This document shows, in pieces, positions 43,386 to 54,396 of a stretch of 64,000 bases of DNA. The notes under the pieces were generated by a model. That model was not told the origin of the DNA. It made no database searches and saw nothing but the letters and a program-made list of their open reading frames with translations. The translations under genes and the position numbers were made by a program. The stretch is from assembly GCF_028502605.1 (NCBI RefSeq), contig NC_079235.1, positions 1,612,001 to 1,676,000 of the forward strand, written 5' to 3'. Origin of the DNA: Trichoderma breve (taxonomy: Eukaryota > Ascomycota > Sordariomycetes > Hypocreales > Hypocreaceae). The first letter of the stretch is position 1. Each line of letters opens with the position of its first letter.

Positions 43386-46300
43386 CTATCGCGGGTGGGT
43401 AGGTTGTGATGGCTGCAGACCAAAGACATCTGATCGTCTGTTGCTTTGCCAGAAATCGATAGATTCCACCACATCCTCTCCCCGTTCATCTTCATAGGCG
43501 AATAAAATCTGATGTAATAGGTTAGTAACACAGTAAATGGGTATGGTTAAGCCACAGAAACGTACCTCGTGAGTGCTGCTATGAAGCATTCTAATGTTCT
43601 TATGCGGTACAATGTGTACGGCACCATTCTCAATGTTGCGCAGCTCAATGAAGTTGGGTTCAAACGCAAGAATCCAAGGATAGCTGAGCGCAAAGCTCTG
43701 AGGAGAGCCTTCCCAGTCGATTCGCCATTCCGGTCGAGCCCTCCATCCGTTACGGTTAACGAAGAAGGAGAATTCGGAATAGTTAAGTAAGAATTCTCCG
43801 TTGAGGCGTTCAATGTGAATAGGCTTAGCTCCTTCCTTGCGGGCCACAAAGTCCAATGAGGTATCCGCTTGATCAAGGAGCGACTGGGTCTCAAGAGTCT
43901 CCAGAGAGACAACTTCAAAGCCCCTGGCACAAGCCACACAAAGCTTTGACTTCAGGAAGTGAACTGATGACGATTCCGTCGGGATATAAAACTCCTTGAA
44001 GGGTCTCAGCTCATCAAAGCCACCACCCATGAGCTTTCCGAGACCCTTCTGCTTCTTACCCTTCGTCATAGCATCGTTAGGCTCAAACACCTTGATCGTG
44101 GTAGAAAGGGTTGACGACTTGACACAGCAGACCAGATGCCGTCCCATGCAGATGCCGGTTTTGAAGAAACTACAGTGGTTCTGAATCTTCTTAGGTCTCT
44201 TGGCCAGAGCAGGATCGTCCGACGTCAGAGCAGACAGTGAATATGATTGTAATGTCTTGTTGGAGAGAACGAGAAGAAGCTGATATTCTTCAAGAATATC
44301 AATTTGTGTAACGCTAGTTGTTTCAAGAACGCGTCGGGGCACCGCATCCTTGTTCTTGCGGTCTGAGATGTAGACGCCATTGTCGGTACCGTAAAGAAGT
44401 TTGCGACCACCGTCTGGATATGCGTTAGACTCAGACTACCAAGAGTGAAACAGGGAGGGGGTGGGGAGCAAGAGCTATCGCGTGTACGACGCATTAGAGA
44501 CTTACCAAATGGCGAGACACAGTTGACCTGGTTTGTTCCAACAAAGAAGTTGCTTGAGATGATGTTGGTAGTGAAGAAATCCGCACGAGCCCGGAGGCGC
44601 TGTTGTGCGGCGTCAATGTACTCCAGCCACTTCTTACGTGCTGCCTGGTTCGAGGCATAGACGGTAAGCTCATATCCAGCTTTGCCAAGATGCCTAAATG
44701 TAATTGGCCAGCCATCTCCTTTTTTAGCTTCAGACGCATTGGTTCGTATGACTGGTATGATGCTAGAAGATGTGCGCTTGACGGTGCCGTCAGACGGGAT
44801 GACTTCCTCCATCTCTCGAATTGCAAGCAGTTCTAGCGGAATTGGTCGTCTATAGGCCTTAACCTCCTCCGCCTTGCCAGTCTGCTTTATACGGACAAGT
44901 AGGACAGCATGGTCAAATAGGAAGGCTGTTAGCTCGGCAGGATCCGTTGGTGATTTCTTGAACTGGCTCTTGAACACAAGCTCGCGACCATCTTCAGTCA
45001 GTTTCAGGTCGACCCGTTCGTTGGGTCGGAATCGAAGCTGCTCTTGAAGTCTCCTGAGGTTGAACCGGTTCTCAGCTTTACCAGACTCCGCGTTTACTCT
45101 TCCGAGAAGATCTCGGATAATGGTAAGGACCTTTGGAATATCTTCCTTATCTGGGTTACCATCTTCCGTGTATTTCAATACATTTTCCAGTAGTAGAGGG
45201 TATCTGGCCAAACGCGTAGTCGGTTTGGTAAGGTAACCATTGAGCTCCAATTTTCGTGACTCCTTCCGCCGCTCAATTTCGTCAACTAGTTTGCTAAAGA
45301 AAGGGTTGACTGATCGCTCATTTTCGAATTCGAACTTGGCCTCCAGCTGTTTAGAGCCGTAGTAGATAAAGGGCTCAAATTGTGGCACGAATTCCAAGAA
45401 AATATCACCAATATTTTGCACAATGGGGTCCTTTTGCTGTCGAGTCGTCAAAGAGCTTGCGAATCGCGAGCTAACATTGTGGACGCTTGGATGGTCGATG
45501 ATGTTACTGAAAATATTCCTGACAACCTTCTCTCGACGCTGCAAGGGAATGGGTGATGCCTTTGACCGCAGAGGAATAATCCAGAAATCGCGGAGATACT
45601 CGAGGTCCTTGACGAAATCTCGCTCGGTGTAGCATATTTCAGATATAACCTCTTGCCTCTTCTTTTCTCGCTCGCTAACCGCATCAGCGACTTCTTTAGG
45701 CACCGAATTGATCCACAGCTTCTGCTCATCAGTTTGGTCGACTTCGTCGTCATTGACATTCGCCGAATCTTCCTTACGCAGCCCACCAGGGTTAACCTTC
45801 AGGTTTAGTCGAGAAACCTGCTCCAGTCTTCTAGGGCAAGCAATGGAATAGCAGAGTTGGTCTCTCGTGCAGGTAGGCGAGTAACATTCTGAGAGCAAAA
45901 CGAAGACACCATCGACAGGATTTTTTCCTTCGGGCTCGTCCATCAGAGTTTCTCGGAATTGATACATTTCTGATTGTGAGTCACGCAGCCGATGCTCATA
46001 AGTGACATCGTGAAAGAACTTCTGCGCATCCAGGGACCGACCAAGCAGTAAAGCCAAATTTCGATCGGTGGTCCTGATGATGTAGGATAGCACATCAACT
46101 GCCTCTGAGCCACTGAAGGCGTTCTTATACGTGAGCTCGTTCTTCGTCCTGTCGCCCACAATAATCTTCTGCCGAAAGCACTCAGCCACTCTTGAAAGCA
46201 GAGCTGGGTATACAAGCGGGGGCCGGATTTTCGTTGTAGCAGTCGTCGGACGTTCGCTCTCAATTGACTTGCTCCGCGATGGTCTATGCACAAGTGTGGC

Positions 46301-47272
46301 CGAGTCAGACTCGGATGGAGCTATCGTTGAAGCCACCGAGGCCATAGAGAAAGTTCTTCCATGATCCGCACCGCTAGTCGAAGAGGCCATGCTTGCTGTC
46401 CGCGTCTGAGTACCTGGCATAGGGGGATAGCCAGTATTTTGAACTGGATATCCAGCCCCTGAGGTGAGCTCAGCTGGTGCCCGCCGATTGGGAATAACTC
46501 GCCCACTCATAGTTTGTTGGCCGTCGCGATCTTGAGGATGATAAACCCCAGTCAAGGACATTGAGCGATCCTCATGACGATCTGGCACAACTCTGCCCTG
46601 AGCAGTCGTTCTGGATTGGGCAGCATGCTGCGTATAGGGTGCTTGTCGAAAATGATTCGCGGACGATTGCTGGTAAGAATTCTGCGCGGGGGGGTACATC
46701 TGTGGGCGAGGCATGGAAGCCAAAGACTGTGATCGGTATGGGTCACTGTTCAATGCAGGGCCTTGTCCTCCTGGATAAGGTCTCTGAACTGGAGCCCTGG
46801 GACCTCCAGATGGCAACGGCGGGCCACGAGAATCAAACCGTGGAGGCGCAGCGCCTGGGGGCCCTGGGTACGGGCGCCTTGCCTGCTGCTGTTGCTGTTG
46901 CAAGTATTGTGCCTGGGATGAGAGAACTTGGGGTCCACCAGAAGCAGAGCGTTGACCCGGATAATGGCCGTTTGCCATATGATTATCGCCGGGTCGAGGC
47001 CTTGGTGGTGGCTGCCCACGGTCGTCATAATATCCCTGGCTGGGGCGAGGAGGCGGTTGGCGCATACCAGAGGCAGACGACATTGTATGTGTCCTGCCTT
47101 GGTCAAGCATTGGCGGGACGGAGGACGATGTCATGGTCTGGGACCTCCCAGGAGGGGGGGCAGCGCCAAAGATGTTTGAGAACGCGGCATCTCGTTGGTA
47201 ATTCCCGTTCTGGTCGGGATACCCCCGCTGGCGTTGGGCAGGTGCCCGTGAGTTATATTGATAGTCGGCCAT
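43386..47272 (-). CDS. Rho1 guanine nucleotide exchange factor (Rom2-like)
   Basis: Activates Rho1 at the plasma membrane, feeding the cell wall integrity pathway and glucan synthase. Three exons on the minus strand, 47272-44506, 44413-43566 and 43508-43386, give 1245 residues. Introns are 92 bp (GTAAGT) and 57 bp (GTACGT); the latter is in frame and has no stop. The N-terminal 340 residues are Pro/Gln/Ser-rich and disordered. A DEP domain covers about 350-440 (RVAECFRQKIIVGDRTKN). The DH catalytic domain follows at about 540-735 (EVISEICYTERDFVKDLEYL near its start, LNGYLTKPTTRLARYPLLL in its conserved helix). A PH domain extends to about 890 (KKWLEYIDAAQQRL). A CNH domain runs from about 925 to 1225 (LLYGTDNGVYIS, VSLETLETQSLLD, FEPNFIELRNIENG). 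The DEP-DH-PH-CNH order is that of Rom1/Rom2 and fission yeast Rgf proteins. The gene is divergent from the V-ATPase c-prime gene. Confidence 0.94.
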
Positions 47273-48726
47273 GTTCGCTGCGCTGCAAGAAGAGGGACGA
47301 AATCAGTCAGACGGTACGCACTCGGGAGGCCAAAGCGAGGGGAGACAAACGAAGATGGGCGTCAAGCGTCGAACCAGCTGCCGGGCGGTCAGAATTCCTC
47401 CAATCCCAGCCAGCAGCGTTGCCTCGCGTCTCACCGGGAAGCAGTGTAGAGAATGTTGGATGCCCCAAGCCTAGGCTCAAGCGTTGTCCTTGGAGATGAA
47501 TTCTCGGCCGTGCCAGAAAGGGGAGCAGGTGGTGGAGCGCTCGTCTCCCTTTCCAAGGCGTTTGCAGATACCGGGCCGGGATAAGTAAATATGCAACGCC
47601 TCTATCGATGTCGCTATTTCGTAACCTTGAGATGAGGAAGAAAAGACGCTGCGTCGTGTCAAGAAGGTGGCATCAGGGGAGCGGGCGCAAGATTTGCTTG
47701 CGGCGAGAGTGATGATGGCGGTCGCGGTTTGAGCCCCGGGTAGCCGTTGAGATGCAGTAGAGCAGACGCTTCGCGATACACAACCAGCAATTTGTATAGA
47801 CAGAGCCTCGCAGCTGGATCGGCAGAGGCTGGTTGACGGCCGACCGACCTACCTTGTGGTCAGTAAGGCGGCTTTGCTGTTGTATCCGATAACCTGCTTG
47901 AGGCAGCTGGGGAATGAGAAGAGGTCGCCGTGCAGACGTACTAAGGGATACAGGTGGTATTGAGTGCTCCGTACCTGTTTGGCGGCGTGCTGTTGGCACC
48001 GGCGCACCGCCTACAGGGGATTTGACATACCCGAAAGACAGTAGAGCCAATGCAGCGCGCCACTATGGGGGGGCTCGGGGGAGCCACTGCGCATTCAAAG
48101 CGACCCGCTAGGCACGTTCTAGCGAAGTACTTGTACCTGATATGCAAAGAGGTACTAACCTACAGGCGATGCTTCTGCGCTACGGACAGGAGATTTCAAC
48201 TGCTGGAGCCATGAATAGGCACCTCGGTAGATATTCTTGAAACAATTCTAAAATTAGTAGGTTTCGAGTAAGTGCTCTGTGCATTGCATACTGAGATGGT
48301 GGAATAGCAGTCAGGATTCTGCATTCTGATAGGCAAAAGTACACAGTTAGAATCATGCGGAGCACATCCAACTGCTAATGCCAACAGATAAGGCCAAGCG
48401 AATAAGTGCAACTTGAGCAAGACCCAAAGTCCCACTTGACTGGGAGAACTTCGGACAATGCCTTTGTTAGTCGAAGTTGTCGTTGAAGCACACGGAGCAC
48501 TAGTCTGCACTCCGAAGCTCTTTCAAAGATGCAGGGTAGCTCATCGGACCAATCATAAACGAGAATAGAGCTCCATCACGTGATCTGGGATGCGTCCATT
48601 GGCCGTGATGACGCCTGCTTCAACACCGGGTGCCGAAGCCTCACTTCTCCCATCTTGTTGCGCGTGGTTGTGTTGTCGACCGTCTTTCCTTCTCCTCCTC
48701 CTACGACAATAGCTACAGCTGCAATC
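47273..48726. other. Bidirectional promoter between RhoGEF and VMA11
   Basis: 1.45 kb between two divergent start codons. No gene is recognised. The VMA11-proximal end carries CCAAT and TCACGTGA sites. GTGCTCCGTAC, a one-mismatch GTACTCCGTAC word, lies near 47966. Confidence 0.6.
48549..48583. promoter_or_regulatory. CCAAT box and TCACGTGA E-box upstream of VMA11
   Basis: CCAAT at 48549-48553 and the palindrome TCACGTGA at 48576-48583, ending about 143 bp before the VMA11 ATG. CCAAT is the site of the HAP complex, and TCACGTGA suits bHLH factors such as Cbf1-type proteins. Binding here is inferred from sequence only. A reverse CCAAT (CCATTGG) follows at about 48596. Confidence 0.4.
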
Positions 48727-49510
48727 ATGGAGTCAGAGCTTGCTCCCAAGTTTGCGCCGTTCATCGGCATGGTGAGTCTTCTCCTTTGAGCGAAATGAAG
48801 GCCCCTGACAGCTACTGACTGACACGCTTCGTCAAGGGCGGCATCGCGGCTGCAATGATATTCGGATGTACGACTTCCTCCTCGCCGATTTCACCCCTCT
48901 ACTTCATCTTCGACTTTACTAAAGACTATATGATTTATTAGGTATTGGTGCTGCATATGGCACGGCGAAATCAGGCATCGGTATTGCTGGCGTGGGAACC
49001 TTTCGGCCGGATCTCATCATGAAGGTGCGTTGTTCAGGCTTGTCTCGCAATGTGGCAATCGGACTCACTTATAATTTCTAGTGCCTGATCCCCGTCATCA
49101 TGTCCGGTATTCTGGCGGTTTATTCGCTTGTCATTGCCGTTCTCATAGCCGAAGATCTTGCCGCTCCTTCAGCGAAGAGCTACAGTCTATTTACGTTCGT
49201 CGAGTCGATCGGGAGTCTACCTGATTCACATTTGCTAACATCTGACATAGAGGCTTCATGCATCTCGGCTGCGGCTTATCTGTGGGATTAACTGGGCTTG
49301 CAGCTGGATACTGTATCGGTATTGTTGGCGATAGCGGTGTCCGTGCTTTCATGGCACAGTCTAGAATATTCGTTGGCATGGTGTTGATTCTTATCTTTGG
49401 CGAAGTTCTGGGTCTTTATGGGTATGCAAACTTGATCGTATCATGCCAACTATGCTAACTGTTTCTGTTTTAGACTTATTGTTGCACTTTTGCTCAACAC
49501 GAAGAGTTGA
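48727..49510 (+). CDS. VMA11: V-type ATPase proteolipid subunit c-prime (Vma11)
   Basis: Fungus-specific proteolipid of the vacuolar proton pump membrane rotor. Six exons (48727-48771, 48837-48867, 48942-49024, 49082-49194, 49251-49421, 49474-49510) give 159 residues. The five introns are 52-74 bp with GTGAGT, GTACGA, GTGCGT, GTTCGT and GTATGC donors, so the gene is split into very small exons. There are four hydrophobic segments. The conserved blocks are [15 protein letters not shown] in helix 1-2, [20 protein letters not shown] in helix 3 and [17 protein letters not shown] in helix 4. Glu142 in helix 4 is the proton-carrying carboxylate. The residues [23 protein letters not shown] and the ending LLLNTKS, together with an N-terminus [13 protein letters not shown], point to c-prime rather than subunit c (Vma3). 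No single reading frame covers it because every exon is short. Confidence 0.95.
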
Positions 49511-50073
49511 AATCGACAGTACCGAGACGGGCATGTTTTTTTTTTACCGTTTAAAGGATGTTTACAGCTGAAAGGCTCCGGTCAATATTCAAAGTTTTTG
49601 GAGTCTTTGTATTTCTAGGCATTGTGCACATCAGAAGATGGACAAAGGTGATGTCTTACTTGCTACGCGCTGTGCATGGAGGCGAAGTGCGTAAATACAT
49701 GTACGAAGGTTGGAATTCAGGTTGTCCGTGTTAGAGATCTTTATTAACTCATCAGAATTGTGTCAAAGAATAATACACTTCCTAGGGAACTGGTGGTGCG
49801 GAAGTTGGAACCATAGTGGCTTGTAAATATACGATATGTGAGAACTACATTTTCGGTATGAGATGAATAAGAATCAGAGAATAGCTACTATTCAACCTAA
49901 AGAACTAGCATACGCCGATGTGGTCTATAATGACCGGGCCAAGTAATGTGAGCAACTGTAAGTAACTTCCATAAGATAAACTCCTCTAGACCAACCATGA
50001 TAGTGAGGATGACATGGTTAACAAGACATGTAGATGGTAAATGATAGATGGTAGACGGTAGATCAGTCGTGAC
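49511..50073. other. Convergent 3' region
   Basis: 563 bp between the stop codons of VMA11 (+) and the small unknown gene (-). AT-rich with an 11-base T run at 49537-49547. Short TAGATGGTA-type direct repeats lie at about 50030-50060. No gene seen. Confidence 0.55.
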
Positions 50074-50914
50074 TTATAGTAGCCTTCCGCCAATTCGTCG
50101 TAGCAACGTTTTCCGTCGGCTGTTGACCGCCTCTTGTCGCATCCGGGTCCAGTTTCTATCTCGTTCCTGGCGCTTCATCTGAGCCAACATCCAATCCCAC
50201 TGCTTATCCTCTTCCCTCAACATCTCCTCGCCAACCTCACGGGCTATCCTCCGCTGGCGGGCTTCAGCCGCAGCTTCCTCGCCCACTAAATAAGGATCTT
50301 CTAGCGGACGGATAACAGGGTCTTCATTGCTCTCATTCTGCCGATTAATCGTAGAGGTGGTGTCCCGCATGCCAATCAGGTCAGCCGCGGCTAGGAGTCG
50401 TCCATCAATGGCCCGTCTCTCCGCGACGTTGCGGTAGTGACGGGCTGCTGGAGCATTGCCAGCTGACCATGTAGGAATACGAAAGTTGTGCTCATTCAGG
50501 ACCCTCGGGGAGGCCAACGGTGGAAGTGGCGGTAACCCAACCGTCGGTCTTCCGGTTAATGAGCTTGAGGCTCCGGAGAAGATTCTCTGTGACGGTCCCG
50601 CTACCGCAATTGTTGTGGCTGTCGTTGTCGTCGTTGTAGTTGTTGCTCTTGGCGTATATGCTGGAGACGCCTCGTTATACGTGGTCCTCGAACGGTATGA
50701 GGGCACCTCCGAGACTGTCTTTTCCGTTAGTCATCCCCATCTCCAGATATTCACCGCCAGTATGCATCGACGACCGTTTATTTCCCAACAACACAGATTT
50801 TCAATTTATATTGGCCACGGATTTCCACATACCATAAGACGGAGCTGCAGAGCGAATTGAAGCTGTATCAAAGTCATCTGCGCTGTAGCGCGGTGCAGAG
50901 GCGAGTGCTGTCAT
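50074..50914 (-). CDS. Uncharacterised protein, 240 residues, basic coiled-coil tail
   Basis: Two exons on the minus strand, 50914-50833 and 50714-50074. The 118-bp intron has a GTATGT donor, an ACTAAC branch site and a CAG acceptor; splicing joins APSYG to VSEVPSYRS. I do not recognise the family. The N-terminal 40 residues are Ser/Ala/Tyr-rich. A Thr-rich run follows, then a conserved-looking proline segment (GLPPLPPLASPRVLNEHNF). The last 75 residues form a charged helix (EEAAAEARQRRIAREVGEEM, WDWMLAQMKRQERDRNW) ending in a basic stretch RRKTLLRRIGGRLL, likely a coiled coil or a nucleic acid or membrane contact. No membrane segment. The start is the first ATG after a run of in-frame leader codons; an upstream ATG is possible in the same frame. 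It may be a nuclear or cytoskeletal adaptor, but nothing specific supports this. Confidence 0.7.
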
Positions 50915-52344
50915 GATGAGGGCGAGGCGGTTGGTAGAGTACGGGTGAGACGGTAACGAAATATGGGGAATGCAGTGGTTATAGTTCAGGAATATGTCCT
51001 TCAGCCTGGGTTTACGCAGAGAAGGGGATATGGAATGTAGCAAAAGTCAAGCACCGCAGCGATAACCCAAAGAAGCTGGTGGTTATATATCCATATGATG
51101 GCAAGGATGATATGTGAATAAGCTTGATCACTGTCAGAGCGGGGACCTTGTGAGTATCACAGGTATCGTGCCGGATGACGAAGTTGACATCGACCCTGAG
51201 GCTCAGTTAAAGGGGTAGATGTACGATTTAAGTTTGCATGCACTGCGAACTCCGGGCTGAAATGCGCATGCCAGCAAGCCATCACGCGACTCTGCTCTCC
51301 GCAGATGGTTATCGAGAAGCCGTGGGGGCGGAGAGAGCGGCGGAGCAAACCTTGGCGCTGTGCCTAGAGCACATGGAGGAGGTCTAGAAATGCAAAGCTG
51401 GCCTGGAGTGGACAGGTCAGGCAGCTAAAGCTTACCGCCAGCTGTGCCTATTGGTGTTCTGCAGGTAAAAGCTCCGTTGAACCGCGGACTACGGGATGGT
51501 TGGGTTTGCGCCAGGTAATACGGAGTACATGTAGGTTGGTTGGTTAGCGTGTGCTTCTGGAATAAGTGAATGAAGACTGCATCTGCATGTGAGACGAAGC
51601 GAGAGACATGGCGTCCGATGCTCTATTCCATCTACAGTAAATCCTAGGTACAGAAGGAGATACTACCTAGGTAGGTCAATATTTGGCCGGTTTAATGTTT
51701 CTGTACTATTACATGTATATGATGCTGGTTGTACATCTCGGGATAAACTAGCCTAGCAGTACAAACAGCCCCGAGAATATCACTCATTGGTAGTGCACGT
51801 TGCGATCAGAATAGCCAATAATTGGCCCGATTAGCCGACGTTGGCGCAACTGTTTGCAAATCGGGGCCCTGTTTGGTCTATCAGGTACGAAGTGCAGTAG
51901 TGCTAAGCCATGTTTACCATGTTGCATACGGAGTGTTGCTGTATTCAAGTTCTCTGATTGCGGAGCATCTCCAGGATTGATACGACGAATGGAGCAGTCT
52001 GCATCAATAGTTGCCCGCACATCTCGGGGGCACTAAGGGACCTTGCGGGCCTTTTGACACGCGTGAAGTAGCGTGATGTGTAGGTGGTTACCGCCCAAGG
52101 CTAGCGCTGTACTACCGCGTAAATGGTCCAACCCAAAGCGCGTCCAGTGCTTGTTCTGCCGCTATGGCATTTTCCAGTTGAGACTTCATGGGTTACATGC
52201 AGACCTGCATCTTGCATGTATCTTGACCTCTTCAACCGCCAAATAACCGAGTGGCTGTAGGTCTCGCCCAGAGCCTCAACTATGCCCTGCTTATGAAATT
52301 TGTCTATCGTCCAATCACGACTATGACAACAATCGTCTGCCGCC
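50915..52344. other. Divergent promoter region
   Basis: 1.43 kb between the divergent start codons of the 240-residue protein gene and NSE4. TACGGAGTAC at 51519-51528 is one of the dispersed words. CTACCTAGGTAGG lies at about 51664. No gene recognised. Confidence 0.6.
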
Positions 52345-53738
52345 ATGTCAGCCCGGAATCCAGAACCTCCAAGTGCACAGTCTGATGGCTCAGAGCAACC
52401 ACACCATCTGCCCTCACGAGGAAGGCTAGCTGTGAGGCAGAGAGAAGACTCACAGGACCAGACGAGCGCCAAACGAAAGCGCACCGACATGGCTTCGCGA
52501 GACCGAGACTCTACACCAGGTTCTACAATGGATGATGATGATCTGGACGATGTGTATGATCCGGATCAGCCTCTGGAAGAGAGACGGAAGGTCCAGCAGG
52601 GATTCCGCGATCTCCTCCGTGACATTACAGAGAACAGCGAGGAATATCTGCAGGGTGATTCTCACGGCCTCCACGAGACCATCTTACGAGCCAACGAACT
52701 GTCCAAGCAAGTACGACAAACTACAGAAGCAACCATTGATTCACGGCTGCTTGTCAGTACGACCGACCTGTCATATCGGAAAACACTACGCCTTACTCAA
52801 GGCAGCCTATCACAGGGGCTTGACGTTGATGACTTCATCTCCAAATGCATCACATATATGCGAAATGGTGGGGGGATTACGAGCGATCAATCTCTGGAGC
52901 TTTCAAGCACCCAGAGGCAGCGGAGGCGGACCATACACGATAGATCAAACGATAATGATAATGACGATGTGGGGGACGAGGGAGACATGATGAATTGGGC
53001 TCATCTCGGCCGTTTTGCTTGCTTGCCATACATTAGACGACCTGCGCTGCCCGGCTTCCTTCTAGGTCCGCTATCGGTGGAAAAGAAGGCACGCAAGGCA
53101 GCAAAGCGAAATGCCCCGTTTCGCCCAAATAGTTTAACGGAGACGAGGCCTGAAATTCTCAACGTGGATGACCTGGCCAAGAAGGAAAACGACCTTACCG
53201 TCATATGCGGGAAGATACTTCAACAGCTCTACAAAGTCCAGGCTGATACACAGCAAACAGTGGCAGACTTAATCACAGACGACATGGATGACGAGGAAAC
53301 TACTCGGATTATGCACCAGCATGGGCTTCGAAGTACAGGAGGAATCGACCTAATGCGATTCGTGGTTAACCCAAAGTCTTTTGGACAGACTATCGAGAAT
53401 TTGTTCTACGTGAGCTTTCTAATCCGTGATGGGAGGGTAGAGATTGATTTCGATGAACATGGTCTCCCCGCGTTAGGTGAGTGTCGAATTGATGCAAAGC
53501 ACGCATTTGCTTCCACGTTGTGCAACTGATGCTGATACCGTGCGCAGCACCAGTAGACCGAGAGAGCGATGACACCGCCGCTATTCGCCAGGCAACATCT
53601 AAGCATCAAGCTATTTTATCTATGGATATGGAAACATGGCGAGACATAATCGACACAATGGGCATCAAAGAGCCCATGATTGAACACCGACCCGAACTAA
53701 CGGTTTCCGGCCCAGGAGCCAGGGGCTGGTATGGCTAA
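52345..53738 (+). CDS. NSE4: Nse4, kleisin subunit of the SMC5/6 complex
   Basis: Non-SMC element 4, the kleisin that bridges the SMC5 and SMC6 heads in DNA repair and replication-fork restart. Two exons, 52345-53476 and 53548-53738, give 440 residues; the 71-bp intron runs from GTGAGT to TGCGCAG and its phase is consistent. Landmarks are an Nse4 N-terminal helical segment (RRKVQQGFRDLLRDITEN, about 80-97) that contacts SMC6, then RANELSKQVRQTTEATIDSR and a long acidic linker (NDNDNDDVGDEGDMMN). The conserved C-terminal winged-helix domain (GGIDLMRFVVNPKSFGQTIE, NLFYVSFLIRDGRVEIDFDE) contacts SMC5. The residual C-terminus after the intron (MSFLIRDG... to RGWYG) is short and normal for the family. 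The start context GCCGCCATGTC is good, and no in-frame upstream ATG was seen. Divergent from the 240-residue gene. Confidence 0.93.
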
Positions 53739-54396
53739 ATATAGCCTCTTTGAGTAGTTGAAATGAACAAAGACTTTTTGTGCCTATGGAATGCTACCAA
53801 GTCCTGATGTTTTATGCGTTGTTATAGACAAAGAAGTGCCGGAAGAGGAGGTGGACAAAGCTTTGGCTGAAAGACAAGCCAGTTGGATTGTGCCCGCACG
53901 TTATGAACAGTGCCCTCTCGCCCCGATATTATTTACCCCTTGGATATACTTTGTATCTACACGACAAAGAAAGTGGAATCAACCCTTGACGGGGCTACAC
54001 AATGGTGATGAAGCAAGTGTGAATGAAGCATGGCGAGGTGGCAAAGGAATCCTCATTTCAGTTGCTTCTAGGTAGGAAATCATCTCTTTTGACCAAAAGC
54101 CCCTTTATTCATCACGTTTTTATCAAAGGCAAAAGTTTGTATCGACAGCCCTTTTGAATGATGAAACAGGGAGATGAGGTTTGAATTGACTATATATTCT
54201 TCGCATCTCTGCGAGCCGTAGGCACTCATTTCTGCGACCTTGAAGTCAAGATATTTCACTTGCATAGCCTGGCATATTTATGCGTCCTCTTTTGGCATAA
54301 CGTTTCAATTTGGTCTTTTATTTTCGAAACTTTGGGAAGCGTTCCACCCCAAGGCAACCCTTGAACTACTCAGATTCACGTCTCCTTAAACTGAAC
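53739..54396. other. Intergenic region with possible gene relic
   Basis: 658 bp between NSE4 and the coiled-coil gene, both on the plus strand. It includes the 94-codon frame described separately (53791-54075). The rest is T-rich and looks like a 3' region followed by a promoter. Confidence 0.5.
53791..54075 (+). pseudogene. Possible relic of an IlvD/dihydroxyacid dehydratase C-terminus
   Basis: A 94-codon open frame from ATG 53791, starting 53 bp after the NSE4 stop. Its middle part (IDKEVPEEEVDKALAERQAS, then WIVPARYEQCPLAP) resembles the C-terminal segment of the IlvD/EDD dehydratase family, where a (V/D)s(e)eE..(R)R..W..P..RY..G.L pattern is usual. The downstream sequence does not continue the family pattern, and the catalytic and cluster-binding parts are absent. 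It could be a decayed fragment, or chance similarity in a short untranslated frame. Confidence 0.22.
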
